Under the pieces are notes generated by a model that saw only the letters and a list, made by a program, of their open reading frames with translations, made no database searches and was not told the origin of the DNA. 64,000 bases of DNA from Bradyrhizobium sp. WSM1743. GTDB lineage: Bacteria; Pseudomonadota; Alphaproteobacteria; Rhizobiales; Xanthobacteraceae. The stretch lies in the NCBI RefSeq assembly GCF_000473065.1, contig NZ_AXAZ01000024.1, positions 20,075 through 84,074 of the forward strand, given 5' to 3'. Made by a program: the position numbers and the translations under genes. This document shows, piece by piece, positions 55,419 to 64,000 of the stretch. Position 1 is the stretch's first letter, and every line of letters starts with the position of its first letter.

Positions 55419-58159
55419 GTATCGATCCGGAGGAATTGATCCGAGATTACGAAGGCGCTCGGCGTGCAGCCGGCATCGGCCACCGGGAGTGGCGTCTGAC
55501 GCCCGGACAGCACCTCGATCTCCACCGACTTGTTGCAGCGATGCGCGCACAAGGAGGGGTTGCCGCCGGCGGAGCCTCGGTTGATGTTTGGGTGAATTAC
55601 CTTGCGCCGATCATCGCTGAGAGCGGGCCTGCAAGGCGCTTGTTGCAAGACGTTCTACAGTCGCAGCTCGCTCAACCCAATAGCGAGATTTCTGGAGGCG
55701 GGACCGGTTCGACATCGGAAGGAGCTGGTCTGCTCGCCAAGACGCGGCAAATGATGCGTGGAAGATCCAATGCCGCATGGCTGGCGCTGTTTCTTGCAGC
55801 CGCTGTCCTGATCAGCGCCGCGATCGCCCTCTATCCCCACATCTTTTTGCGCACGCCTAGCCGAATAGTGACCACCGTTCCTCCAAGCCGCGGCAATGTG
55901 CCGACGCCGCCGACGCCAGCTCCCCCGGCTCAGGAGGCCGCCGCAGCCGCGTTTAATCAGGCATGGAACGTGACGCTTGCGGTGGTCAGAGATCGAGACT
56001 TCATGGCGCAGGGGCTAACGCCGAGGCGTTTCGCGGCGGTTCACGCCGGTTTGGACCCGCGCCTTGGTACTCCTGACGTTCTGCTCGCGAACCTGCTTCG
56101 TACCTGGCCGTGGCCGCCTGACAAGTCCCTTGTCCTGTCAACGTCCAACGATCCATCCCAGCAAAATCCGATCAGGCCCCGCATCGATGGGCCGGCATTT
56201 GCCGCGTTGCGCCGCTTGACGGCCGAGGTTGCGGTCCTGCGCTCCGGGCTTCCGCGCGTGTTGTTTGAAGATCTCCGTCCGGAACTGTTGACATCGACCG
56301 ACGTTGCAGAGACGGCGGCCGGTGCTGTGGCGAGTGTTCGGCCCAACAGGTGGAGCAATGCCTGGCTGCTGCTTTCTGGTGTACCGCTTTTGATCTATTG
56401 CCTGTTCGCCGCTGCGACGCATCGCAAGAAGGTCCAGCTGCTGGTTGACCGGTGGCTCGTCAGCGAACGACGGTCGATGCGCTGGCCCCGCGCGCTCGAA
56501 GGCATCAAGCAGACGAGCGCGCCACTTATGGAGGCTTCGCTCCCTCCGTTCGTCGACAGGCGCTCCTTGCGCGGCCTCATACGTTATGAACCGGCGCCCG
56601 GTAGGCGGCTCGATGCCCCGCGAAGCATCGCGGCCCTGATTCGCCAGGAAGGTATGGCTGCGCCTGTCATGCGTCCGGTGCGGCGCGCCGTCAGCTACGT
56701 TGTCATCGTCCAGCGTCGTCAGCCGCACGATCATGAACGGTTGCGTGTACGCCAACTGTTCGCCTATCTCGCCGATCGTGGCCTTCCCTTCTTTGCGTAC
56801 GACTATGACTTTGACCCGCTGACGGTCAAACGCGCAGCGGCTGCTGCCGGCGACCAGCGCTCGGACGGTGTCAACGGTCGCGAGGAGCTGGTGCATCTGT
56901 CAGCTCTGCGCGACCTTCATCCGAAATCTCGCATGGTGCTGGTGACCGATGGGCGCGATCTGGTCGACCGCTTCAGCGGACGCGTCCGAGCCGATATTGC
57001 TCGCGCATTCGCGTTCTGGCGCGATCGCATGGTCCTGACGCCGGTGCCGATCGGCGACTGGGGCGAGGTGGAGCTGGCGCTCTCGCGCGATATCGGTGCG
57101 CCTCTTGGCCGGACCGGTGAGGAAGCTGTTGCCGATCTCGAGCAGGGCTTCCGTGCAGCCACGGACACGCCGCCCTACCGGCTGGCGCTGTTGCAGTCTC
57201 GCTCAGTGCCAAACGCCAGCGGCCGGCTGGATGCCTGGTGGCAAGCCGTCTCCGAACGCTTTGGCTCCTCCGCATTCCTGTCGCGGGGCGACGCGTTATC
57301 CTTCGACCAGCGCATGCTTACGACGGATATTCCGCCGCCCAACGAAACGATCGAGGCGATGGTTGACGATCTCTATCGCTGGCTCGGCGATCGCGGGTTT
57401 TACTGGCATGCCGCTTGCGCGATCTATCCACAGCTGCGGTTTGACCTGACCGTGCATATCGGTCGCGTCCTGCAGGCGGGACCGCAGCATGACGCGCCAG
57501 TGCTTCTGCAGGACACGGCGGAGGATCGTCGCGCATTCGAACGGATGACGGCTTTGCCTTGGTTCCGTTCGGGGCGCATGCCGGAGTGGCTTCGCCGAAG
57601 AGTTCTAGCTGCACTCTCTCGCGAAGATCTCGATCGCGCAACGGCCGTCATCGCCGACCTGTTCCGGAATGCGCCTGCGCGCGAAGGACCGTTGGCCGTA
57701 TGGTGGCCGCGAACCGGCGCGCTTGCGATTCCGCCGGACGCCGTCATGAGTGAGGCGTTCCAAGGCGACATCAAGCACGAAGCGGAGCCCATCATCGTTT
57801 CCGAGGCGCGCAAGGCAGAACTTCTTCGAGCTGCTCGGCGCATGCAGCTGAAGCGCGAACTCACGACAGGGACGTTCTTTCTTCTTGCGTGCATTGGCCT
57901 TTGGCTGCTGATGCCTGACTTGACCCAAGCGCCGCATGTGCGCGGTGCGTGGTTTCCTGCGCTGGGTTTCGCAGTTTCTTGTGTCGCGGTGCTCACCACC
58001 TTCGTCTTAGTGCGGCGGGTATTTCGGACCGAGCCGCCACTTCCGCAGCCCCGGCCAGTGTCGCTACCACCTTCTGGTTCGCCGACGGTCGAACAGCATT
58101 CCAACGATTCGGAGTCGCAAAGAACAACGGGGGGGACGACGAATGCCGCGCCTGGCTAA
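55394..58159 (+). CDS. Four-helix membrane protein with vWA-like region
   Basis: 921 residues from a TTG at 55394 inside the MoxR gene, with GGAGGGTGACAC upstream. Residues 1-105 are a helical domain (WRLTPGQHLDLHRLVAAMRA, VDVWVNYLAPIIAESG) like the small adaptor-type domains of conflict systems. Transmembrane helices lie at about 126-152, 321-343, 826-845 and 851-875. The region 430-600 looks like a degenerate vWA fold: YVVIVQRRQPHDHERLRVRQLFAYLADRGL then SRMVLVTDGRDLVDRFSG; the metal-site DxSxS is not evident. Residues 600-820 are unrecognised. Together with MoxR it suggests a VMAP/vWA-MoxR-type complex at the membrane, a family-level inference. Confidence 0.7.
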   Translation: MAVTTDQLSIDPEELIRDYEGARRAAGIGHREWRLTPGQHLDLHRLVAAMRAQGGVAAGGASVDVWVNYLAPIIAESGPARRLLQDVLQSQLAQPNSEISGGGTGSTSEGAGLLAKTRQMMRGRSNAAWLALFLAAAVLISAAIALYPHIFLRTPSRIVTTVPPSRGNVPTPPTPAPPAQEAAAAAFNQAWNVTLAVVRDRDFMAQGLTPRRFAAVHAGLDPRLGTPDVLLANLLRTWPWPPDKSLVLSTSNDPSQQNPIRPRIDGPAFAALRRLTAEVAVLRSGLPRVLFEDLRPELLTSTDVAETAAGAVASVRPNRWSNAWLLLSGVPLLIYCLFAAATHRKKVQLLVDRWLVSERRSMRWPRALEGIKQTSAPLMEASLPPFVDRRSLRGLIRYEPAPGRRLDAPRSIAALIRQEGMAAPVMRPVRRAVSYVVIVQRRQPHDHERLRVRQLFAYLADRGLPFFAYDYDFDPLTVKRAAAAAGDQRSDGVNGREELVHLSALRDLHPKSRMVLVTDGRDLVDRFSGRVRADIARAFAFWRDRMVLTPVPIGDWGEVELALSRDIGAPLGRTGEEAVADLEQGFRAATDTPPYRLALLQSRSVPNASGRLDAWWQAVSERFGSSAFLSRGDALSFDQRMLTTDIPPPNETIEAMVDDLYRWLGDRGFYWHAACAIYPQLRFDLTVHIGRVLQAGPQHDAPVLLQDTAEDRRAFERMTALPWFRSGRMPEWLRRRVLAALSREDLDRATAVIADLFRNAPAREGPLAVWWPRTGALAIPPDAVMSEAFQGDIKHEAEPIIVSEARKAELLRAARRMQLKRELTTGTFFLLACIGLWLLMPDLTQAPHVRGAWFPALGFAVSCVAVLTTFVLVRRVFRTEPPLPQPRPVSLPPSGSPTVEQHSNDSESQRTTGGTTNAAPG

Positions 58160-60188
58160 CGGGTTTGCAGGCGTCTGGAAGATGGCAACGGCATTCGTGC
58201 TGGCGGATGCCGTTGGCCGCCTCATTGTGATTGGCGGCGCCTTCCTAGCGGTACTGAGCGCGCTATGGTCTCAATCATACATCAATTCGGTGGCACCGCT
58301 GATTTCGCAAGAAATGTGGGACTCGGGGCCGATGGCGGGAGAAGTGAACCTGCCTGGTGTTGATTGGAGCAGAAGTGAGGCTGCTGTGACGGGCATCTTC
58401 TGGACCCCCGACGGCGCTATCGCTGTGGGCCGCAGAAGGTCCGGTACGCCGGCTTTTTTCAATGTTGACGGACAGCGCAGCACTCCTCCCGGCGCCCGCG
58501 GATTTAAAATCTGGTCGACCGGCCTCGCTGCTCCTGACGGAGAATTCTATTCAGCCAACGGATCAACTCAGATACTGACGCCAGGTGGTCTCTTCGCCGT
58601 GGATGCAAGCGGTGCCTTGGTGGTCACAGGCGCGGCCTCCGTCCGCAACCCTGATGGCTCGGCAGCACGTAGAATCGTAGGTCCAGGTCTGGAGAATGAC
58701 GCCGTGTGGCGCATCGATCCGAACGAACCAGCTGCCGGTGGTGGAGCTCGCGCACGGCAGATCTCCAAAAGCGGATCGCAGATCACGGCACTGGCCGTTG
58801 CGCCATTCGAGGTGATTGCGGCTACAGTCGTCGGCCAGCTCGACATCAATCGAAATGAGGAGAAAGGGCCGGCGGTTGCGGCCGGCGTCCCTGGGCACAA
58901 AGCGCCAGTGTTTGCACTTGCGGCGGCGGATCCAGGGCGGCAAACCGTATCGGGCGCAACTCTCGCTTCGATTGCCACCGATCGATCAATCAAACTCTGG
59001 CGTTGGGGGCCGAATGAGCCGCTCGTGTCTCTCGACGTTTCGCTACCGGAGACCAGTCCTGAACTTGTTCTCGCGCCCGGCGGCCTTGCGCTGTCCCAAT
59101 CGGGCAACACGTTGATGGTCCGCACGCCGGCAGGCGCGATCTTTGTCGCACGAACGACTGGTGAAAGCCGGGTTTCGCCGTCGCCCGACCCCAAGATCGC
59201 CGCTGAACGACGTTACCGGGTACAGTTCGTGGTCGATCATCTGGACCGTCGTGAGGTTACCACCAAGGAACTCGAGCGCGCGATCGCCGGCCAAGTCGTT
59301 TCCTTTTCCACCGACGAGGTGCGACGAGTGCGTGAGGCGATCGAGAAGGCAGTACCGGCCGCTGTTCTCTCGGAAGCCAGCGTGGATGAGCCGACCGCAC
59401 TTTCACTTGCCGCCAGCGGAATTCCGTCCCTGTCGTTCATCCCGACGCCGCTTCGGCTTCGCGAAGTCGTCCTGCCCGCGCGCGTTACGGCAGCCACGTT
59501 ATCGGGCGATGGGCGATGGCTCTATGCCGCCGGCGTCGATTGCAACATACGTGAGGTCGACGTTGAGGCCGTACTTGCATCGACTGAGGCGGCTCGCGAG
59601 ACGCTCGTAGTCTCCGAATTTTCGGGACACGGCGGGATCGTGAATTACCTCGCGTTGTCGCCGGACGCGAAGTCGCTGGCGGCCGCCAGCATCGACGGCC
59701 GGGTCCGTATTCACCGGATCGGACATGGGCGGATCATATACGGCCTCCCACTGTCGGACGTTCCGACCGGACCGCATTGCCCGTCAACGGTTCCGATCAC
59801 GGTCAACGTGCCGCCAATACAGCCTGCGCAGCAACAGCAACGGCAACAACAACAGCAGCAGCAACAACTCGCGGCGAGGGCGCCTGCGAGGGTCTCTATC
59901 AATTTCGCCGGAGATGTCGATCGCAAGAATGTGGTCGCGTTCGCCAACATGCTGCGCGATGGAGGTTTTGACGTGCTTGAAAAATATCCGGACGGACAGC
60001 TGGGCGGCAACAGGACAACCGGCGCCATCAATCTGAACGTCGTGCGCTACGGATCGGCCGACGATGAAGCTGACGCGCAACGGCTCGCAGCACTGGTCAG
60101 CGACAGGAGCCCGGCCGGCCGGCCTGTGAGAATTGAAAGGGTACCGACGGTGCAGCCACGCACGCTTGAGGTTTGGGTGAGTAACTGA
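58143..60188 (+). CDS. Membrane-anchored WD40-like propeller protein
   Basis: 681 residues, ATG 58143 overlapping the previous gene. One N-terminal transmembrane helix at about residues 17-40 (AVGRLIVIGGAFLAVLSAL). The periplasmic or cytoplasmic remainder has WD40-type repeats (VTGIFWTPDGAIAVGRR, ATLSGDGRWLYAAG, YLALSPDAKSLAAASIDGRVRIHR). A glutamine tract of mixed CAA/CAG codons lies at about 59820-59868. The last 100 residues resemble the LytR C-terminal fold (NMLRDGGFDVLEKYPDG, NVVRYGSADDEADAQRLAAL, RTLEVWVSN). Last gene of the coupled MoxR set. Propellers often sense or present targets; the role is inferred. Confidence 0.75.
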   Translation: MPRLANGFAGVWKMATAFVLADAVGRLIVIGGAFLAVLSALWSQSYINSVAPLISQEMWDSGPMAGEVNLPGVDWSRSEAAVTGIFWTPDGAIAVGRRRSGTPAFFNVDGQRSTPPGARGFKIWSTGLAAPDGEFYSANGSTQILTPGGLFAVDASGALVVTGAASVRNPDGSAARRIVGPGLENDAVWRIDPNEPAAGGGARARQISKSGSQITALAVAPFEVIAATVVGQLDINRNEEKGPAVAAGVPGHKAPVFALAAADPGRQTVSGATLASIATDRSIKLWRWGPNEPLVSLDVSLPETSPELVLAPGGLALSQSGNTLMVRTPAGAIFVARTTGESRVSPSPDPKIAAERRYRVQFVVDHLDRREVTTKELERAIAGQVVSFSTDEVRRVREAIEKAVPAAVLSEASVDEPTALSLAASGIPSLSFIPTPLRLREVVLPARVTAATLSGDGRWLYAAGVDCNIREVDVEAVLASTEAARETLVVSEFSGHGGIVNYLALSPDAKSLAAASIDGRVRIHRIGHGRIIYGLPLSDVPTGPHCPSTVPITVNVPPIQPAQQQQRQQQQQQQQLAARAPARVSINFAGDVDRKNVVAFANMLRDGGFDVLEKYPDGQLGGNRTTGAINLNVVRYGSADDEADAQRLAALVSDRSPAGRPVRIERVPTVQPRTLEVWVSN

Positions 60189-60383
60189 GGATGTGACGGG
60201 GTCAATGGTATCGGGGTTACACGCTCAGTCGCGGCCGATGCCCTCGCCTGGAACGCTCTCTAAAGCGTTGCAACGAAGGCGATCGCCTCCGCAGTTGCTT
60301 GCACGTCATTTGGTAGAAATTCGCACTGATGACCAATCGATGTGTTAAGATGCGGCATATCTAAGACGACTAGAGGCACGACA

Positions 60384-61166
60384 ATGGGCACAATCGAGGC
60401 AGTCGGGCGCGCCTGTATTGGAGCAATTTCGAATTCGGAGAGATGTAATCGACAAATCACTCTTCCGATTCCCCCTCAGCCAGTCAGGATGATTATTTAC
60501 CTGATCTGTGCGTTCACCATTGCTTCGAATACGATGATAGGGCCAGCTTTGGCTGCTGATACCCCACCATATGTACAAATTTCGTTGGCCCTTATGACCG
60601 GCCTCTTAGGATTCATAGGCTCATGGATTGGCGCACAAGTAGCACTTGGCAATTTCAGAAAGCAGCGCGCATTCGATAAACAATTGGATTGGTACGAGCG
60701 GGCTGTGACCGCCATTCATGCGATGGCGGAGAAAATCATCATAGCTGTAAATTACGAGGATGAGCAAAGGTCCTCAAAGGTATTAGCCGCACAGTGGCGC
60801 GAGGTACAGCTGGCTCACAGAGCGATCGACCGCGTGGCGCAGGAGGCTCCTCTTTATGCGACGGATAACGCCTTGGCTGTTATTGCGGAAATTCAAAAGA
60901 AGGTTCAGGACGTCGCAGATAAGACAACGGCGTTCGATCCACCAAAATTTCCCGAAGGGGCCGACAAATACAAGCTGTTGAAAAAGATATACGCACTTGG
61001 CGAATTTCTCGAAGGAGCATCGCCCCCTTTGCTTCGCGAGGGTCGTCTTCACCTTGGGATTGGACGGACGAATTTCTGGCAGCGCATATCAGGACGCTCC
61101 AACGCGCTGGCAGCACCCGTAAGTGACCCGCCGGCGAAGGTTCGCAAGAACGATGGAAGCGCGTAG
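60384..61166 (+). CDS. Hypothetical protein with one or two membrane segments
   Basis: 260 residues from ATG 60384 (GAGGCACGACA upstream); another start at 60486 is possible. A signal-like hydrophobic stretch (IIYLICAFTIASNTMIGPALAA) is followed by a second one (ISLALMTGLLGFIGSWIGAQVAL), then a helical tail with QRAFDKQLDWYERAVTAIHAMAEK and KKVQDVADKTT. The tail resembles coiled-coil regions of small membrane proteins that face the cytoplasm. No domain is recognised. Base use is AT-richer than the MoxR genes, so it may be a separate addition to the island. Confidence 0.6.
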   Translation: MGTIEAVGRACIGAISNSERCNRQITLPIPPQPVRMIIYLICAFTIASNTMIGPALAADTPPYVQISLALMTGLLGFIGSWIGAQVALGNFRKQRAFDKQLDWYERAVTAIHAMAEKIIIAVNYEDEQRSSKVLAAQWREVQLAHRAIDRVAQEAPLYATDNALAVIAEIQKKVQDVADKTTAFDPPKFPEGADKYKLLKKIYALGEFLEGASPPLLREGRLHLGIGRTNFWQRISGRSNALAAPVSDPPAKVRKNDGSA

Positions 61167-62085
61167 GAAGGATCCGGGCAGGGAGAACCCGCACTCGAAA
61201 CTCGCGACGTCATGGCTGCACGGTGACGGCACCATCGGCGGAGCATCATCGGCAGCGAGCGGCAGCTTCTGGCGCGCAGCGGACCTACACGTCTAGGGTG
61301 GGTGGTCGAGTGAGTGGCGCGAGCGATCATCGTACAAAATAGGCGAGCGCACTCCCGATGATTGACGGTACCGGAAGCTACGCCGCGCGAGTATGAGCGG
61401 GTGTCTCGGCCTAGCACGCGGCCGTTCAGTCGATTGACTCCGATAGTTACCGAAGTCGCCGTCCGTTCTGGCGCCGTGAATTTTCCTGTGAATTCAAGAT
61501 CAAAAAGCTGGCGCGGATATGCGGATATATTGTCGGGATCTGTCCGCCAGCTTTGAAAGTTTGTGCGTGCAGATCAACGCCGTAATGTCGTCCTAAATGA
61601 TTGAGTGGGAGTAGTGCGGCCGGCTGGCATCGCGCAGTTTGGCGTAGTTTGGTCGAGTTGTTCTCGCTTCCTTCGCGTTGAGGATTCTGACCGTAGTAGT
61701 GAGCTTGGCTTATCCCAGCAGGGGTCCGAGATCCATTGCGTCTTCACTGATGGAGTATCGTAGCGCGAGCGATCGTAGAGAAGGGGCGGACGCTCAAAGC
61801 TAGCTGGGAGCACCTGCAGGTTGTGGCGCAAAACGGACCACTCATTATCCGCCCCGATCGCGTTGGCCGGAACTAGCTCAAATTGCCCCATGATGGATTC
61901 GAGCGAAAGCTAAAATCTTCAATAGATTAGAGGGCGGCGCGTGCACCGACATATCAAGAAAGATCTCCTCACAGCCAACGTGAGGAGGTTCGTGGCGCAT
62001 GTGCAGGTCTGGGCTTCCGAGGGCAGGTGGCCGGCGAGTGCTTACGAGCAGTGTTCAGGTGTTCGGAAGTGGGACAATCGACAAT

Positions 62086-62196
62086 CGTGGGTTTGACTTC
62101 CACTCTCTCCGCCATTTCTACGCCACAGCTCTCCCCAGTATCCGATTGTTCGAGTCTACCGCGAAATCAGCGAACAACCTCGCTATCTTGCGCTAA
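62086..62196 (+). pseudogene. Tyrosine recombinase fragment (HxLRH box)
   Basis: A plus-strand frame reads FDFHSLRHFYATAL around 62092-62133, the second catalytic box of tyrosine recombinases (His-x-Leu-Arg-His). The frame stops at 62196 without the final tyrosine, and no upstream Arg box is found. It is only a remnant; it may be a different recombinase from the one at guaA. Confidence 0.65.
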
Positions 62197-62653
62197 TTCT
62201 CCGCGAAGGCTGTAGTTTTTCGCTGTGCTTTTCTTGAGATGCGCGGGCCGTTGTAGCCGATCGGCCGCGACGCCCAACGCCTCGCGCCGACCGGCAGCAA
62301 ACGGGAAGCTGTAAACCATTCGATCGTGCGCGACCACTGAGCAGAAGCGACACGCTCCCGGACGCGGAGAGGACAGCTCTCTGCTCAGAAGGGATCGTCG
62401 CCCCGTTGATGATCACCACTCCCACATTTCGCGACAAATCCAGTGACGGGATGTCACTGGCGAGATCTGCCTGTTCGAGGCGCTCGATCCGAGCGTCATC
62501 GCCGCCTCCAGCGGCGTCGCGACCCGAACGAAGCATGCGATCAACTCAAGCACCGGCGCGCCAGCGGTGAAGAGTTGCGATGGATTCGAGCTTCCTGGCT
62601 GGCACCATTGCTAAAGCATTGGGTGGCTCTGCTCCGACACGAACGAGATGTCC

Positions 62654-62670
62654 TACACTCGATAAGTGTA
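62654..62670. promoter_or_regulatory. Palindrome upstream of the DUF1097 gene
   Basis: TACACT (62654-62659) and AGTGTA (62665-62670) with a 5-base spacer, 68 bases before the ATG at 62738. CTACACTCG recurs upstream of the MocR gene. A regulator-binding site is plausible. Confidence 0.4.
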
Positions 62671-62737
62671 AGGCCAGTTTGGTCTGGTCGCCGTCAAGCG
62701 TCTGTTCGATACCTTCCTGTTGAACCGGAGAAATCCA

Positions 62738-63259
62738 ATGAACCCAGTTGCAAGGCTTGCGCTTGTCATAAGCCTGCTTGGTGCACTTGCGACGTGGCTC
62801 TTTCTGGGGCCCCTTGCTGCGTTGGGTCTCCAGATCTGGGCTGCATTCATCATGTGGGGCTGCTTCTATCATTGCGGAGGAGGGCTCTCAGGTTTGAAGG
62901 CGGCCGTGGCCGGCGGCGTTTGGGGAGCGACAATGGCCGCTGTGGCGCTTGCATTGATCGCGAAAGTTGGCGGAGGTCCGTTGGGAGCCGCCATTTGCGT
63001 GGGTGTGACGGTCGCTATCTTTATCCTTGGCGCGAATATCTCTTTGCTATCGGTGATTCCGGCCGCCGTGTACGGCTATTCAGCGGTCGCAGCATTGGCT
63101 CTGCTCAAGCCTGGCGAGGACATTTTCTCAGTCGACATCGTGAGCAATCCCGCCGTCAACATTATTGTTTCCATGATTATCGGATGCTTGTTTGCCTTTG
63201 TGTCCGAGAGGATCGTCGAGATGCTGCGAACACCATCCGGCGCGCCGATGAAGATCTGA
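62738..63259 (+). CDS. DUF1097 membrane protein
   Basis: 173 residues from ATG 62738, which follows CCGGAGAAATCCA; a start at 62720 is also possible. It has five or so transmembrane segments (about residues 5-30, 32-50, 55-78, 84-108, 132-155). The pattern LGALATWLFLGPLAALGLQIWAAFIMWGCFYHCGG and GLKAAVAGGVWGATMA fits DUF1097, inner-membrane proteins seen in proteobacteria with unknown function. It is followed by the start of a MocR-type regulator in the same direction. Confidence 0.8.
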   Translation: MNPVARLALVISLLGALATWLFLGPLAALGLQIWAAFIMWGCFYHCGGGLSGLKAAVAGGVWGATMAAVALALIAKVGGGPLGAAICVGVTVAIFILGANISLLSVIPAAVYGYSAVAALALLKPGEDIFSVDIVSNPAVNIIVSMIIGCLFAFVSERIVEMLRTPSGAPMKI

Positions 63260-63454
63260 ATTAATGTAGCGAACTGCCGCCAGCGGGGAGCTCGGTGCTG
63301 ATCGCAGCGCAAAGCGACCATCGACTTGGATGGTCTTTCGGAAGGCGCCGCAACTGCCGGAGGATCGACGTATGAAATCCTAGATAAAAATAGTGCCCGG
63401 TTCAGGACTGTCGTGGTCACGAATGGCCGGCCACGACCTGAATTGCTGTTGTGA

Positions 63455-63475
63455 TAGAATGAAGCTTTCATTCTA
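63455..63475. promoter_or_regulatory. Palindrome upstream of the MocR-type gene
   Basis: TAGAATGAA (63455-63463) and TTCATTCTA (63467-63475) separated by GCT: a perfect 9-base inverted repeat 51 bases before the regulator's ATG. CTACACTCG follows directly. A likely operator or autoregulatory site. Confidence 0.5.
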
Positions 63476-63525
63476 CACTCGGGTCGGCAGCATCGCCGGC
63501 CGAACGAATCGGGTAATTTCCATTG

Positions 63526-64000
63526 ATGCATATCGCGCTTCACCTTGATCCCAAGAGCACGATCAGTCTGCAGATGCAGATCTACGAGCAACTTGCGGCC
63601 CTGATCCGTAAGGGCCGGCTCAAGCCGGGTGGTGTTCTTCCAAGCTCGCGAGACCTCAGCACACAGTTAGGCGTCTCCCGGAATACGGTCTCGGAAGCTT
63701 ACGAAAAACTGGTAGCTGACGGTTACATCAACACGGCGCCTAAACGGGGTACCTTCGTAAGCAAGACGATGCCTGAGGACGCGATGTCGACGGGCGCGAG
63801 ACCGCTGCTCGAAAGGTCGAATTCGATGACCTCGATCAATCTGCCGCTTCCATATACGGGCCGGGGCTCGCCGGGATTATATGCGCCTCCCGACACGCAA
63901 ATCCGCATTGACTTCCGATACGGGCGCTCCGATGCGCATTCCTTTCCCGAGAAGACATGGCGCCGTCTTCTGCTGGAATGCCTTGGCGGCGCGTCCGAAC
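63526..64000 (+). CDS. MocR/GntR-family transcriptional regulator (3' end outside window)
   Basis: 158 codons from ATG 63526 to the right edge. The N-terminal winged helix-turn-helix is GntR type (SLQMQIYEQLAALIRKGRLK, SSRDLSTQLGVSRNTVSEAY, DGYINTAPKRGTFVSK). The start of an aminotransferase-like domain follows (IDFRYGRSDAHSFPEKTWRR), as in MocR/PdxR regulators that bind PLP. The target cannot be known from this fragment, though the palindromes upstream of it and of the DUF1097 gene suggest autoregulation or control of that gene. Confidence 0.85.
   Translation, partial: MHIALHLDPKSTISLQMQIYEQLAALIRKGRLKPGGVLPSSRDLSTQLGVSRNTVSEAYEKLVADGYINTAPKRGTFVSKTMPEDAMSTGARPLLERSNSMTSINLPLPYTGRGSPGLYAPPDTQIRIDFRYGRSDAHSFPEKTWRRLLLECLGGASE

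Larger units (their letters stand above)
61167..62737. other. Decayed stretch without intact genes
   Basis: About 1.6 kb. Apart from the recombinase fragment near 62.1 kb, only short open frames without clear homology are present. One minus-strand frame (61574-61891, starting MGQFELVPANAIGADNEWSV) has a protein-like opening of about 45 residues that then becomes unlike protein, so a broken gene is possible. Confidence 0.5.

Noticed and set aside
1..64000. CRISPR array, tRNA or rRNA genes
   Set aside because: No regularly spaced repeats or cloverleaf-like sequence noticed. The guaA 3' end itself, not a tRNA, appears to be the integration site.

Overview
The window looks like chromosomal DNA from a Bradyrhizobium-type alphaproteobacterium. 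Codon use is GC-rich. It carries guaB and guaA, DUF1236 and DUF992 secreted proteins, a phasin, an RsmB-type methyltransferase, a MAPEG protein and a small cold-shock protein. Palindromic intergenic repeats (two elements share a GAACCCGGAATCCAT core) are scattered between these genes. The host assignment is inferred from gene content; no rRNA or tRNA gene was found.

Layout. Positions 1-16777 are ordinary core chromosome: a DUF1236/peptidoglycan-binding protein cut by the left edge, a Gly/Tyr-rich secreted protein, a DHA2-type exporter, guaB, a zinc-free MDR reductase, a phasin, a DUF992 protein, a metallophosphoesterase, a MAPEG protein, a tRNA/rRNA cytosine methyltransferase, a cold-shock gene with a convincing promoter, long leader and terminator, a DHCW-type cupin, an NTF2-like protein and guaA. 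Directly after the 3' end of guaA lies a truncated tyrosine integrase preceded by repeated TGACGGTATT sites. A second fragment carrying a tyrosine-recombinase box (HSLRHFY) lies at about 62.1 kb. The 45 kb between them (about 16.8-62.2 kb) is read as a genomic island built of several conflict-type modules.

Island modules, left to right. (1) Two decayed genes of unknown function, one with a frameshift, the other with an in-frame stop and a frameshift (17.96-21.25 kb). (2) A tightly spaced one-strand cassette, 22.4-41.9 kb: a 3653-residue protein, a 2394-residue protein overlapping it by one base, a 335-residue fusion of a SLOG/LOG-like Rossmann nucleotide-binding domain to a Tae4-like peptidoglycan amidase, and a 103-residue protein. 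It is flanked by diverged direct repeats of about 0.8 kb, each carrying a copy (one intact, one frameshifted) of a small gene. (3) An operon, 43.2-47.8 kb: small membrane protein, membrane protein with an apparently dead papain-like domain, HExxHxxGxxH metallopeptidase, caspase-like peptidase, and a 540-residue partner. (4) A divergent pair: a trypsin-like peptidase and a three-part protein (NUC1/EndoG-like nuclease, GH24-like lysozyme, peptidoglycan-binding domain). (5) A coupled set, 52.6-60.2 kb: trypsin-like peptidase with an added C-terminal region, MoxR-type AAA+ ATPase, membrane protein with a vWA-like region, membrane-anchored WD40-like propeller with a LytR_C-like tail. Modules 3-5 resemble the caspase/trypsin and MoxR-vWA conflict systems known from comparative genomics. 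Module 2 is the best candidate for something not described: I recognise no family with confidence for either giant protein.

After a decayed stretch (61.2-62.7 kb) there is a DUF1097 membrane protein and the start of a MocR/GntR-type regulator, each with a palindrome upstream sharing CTACACTCG; the regulator runs off the right edge.
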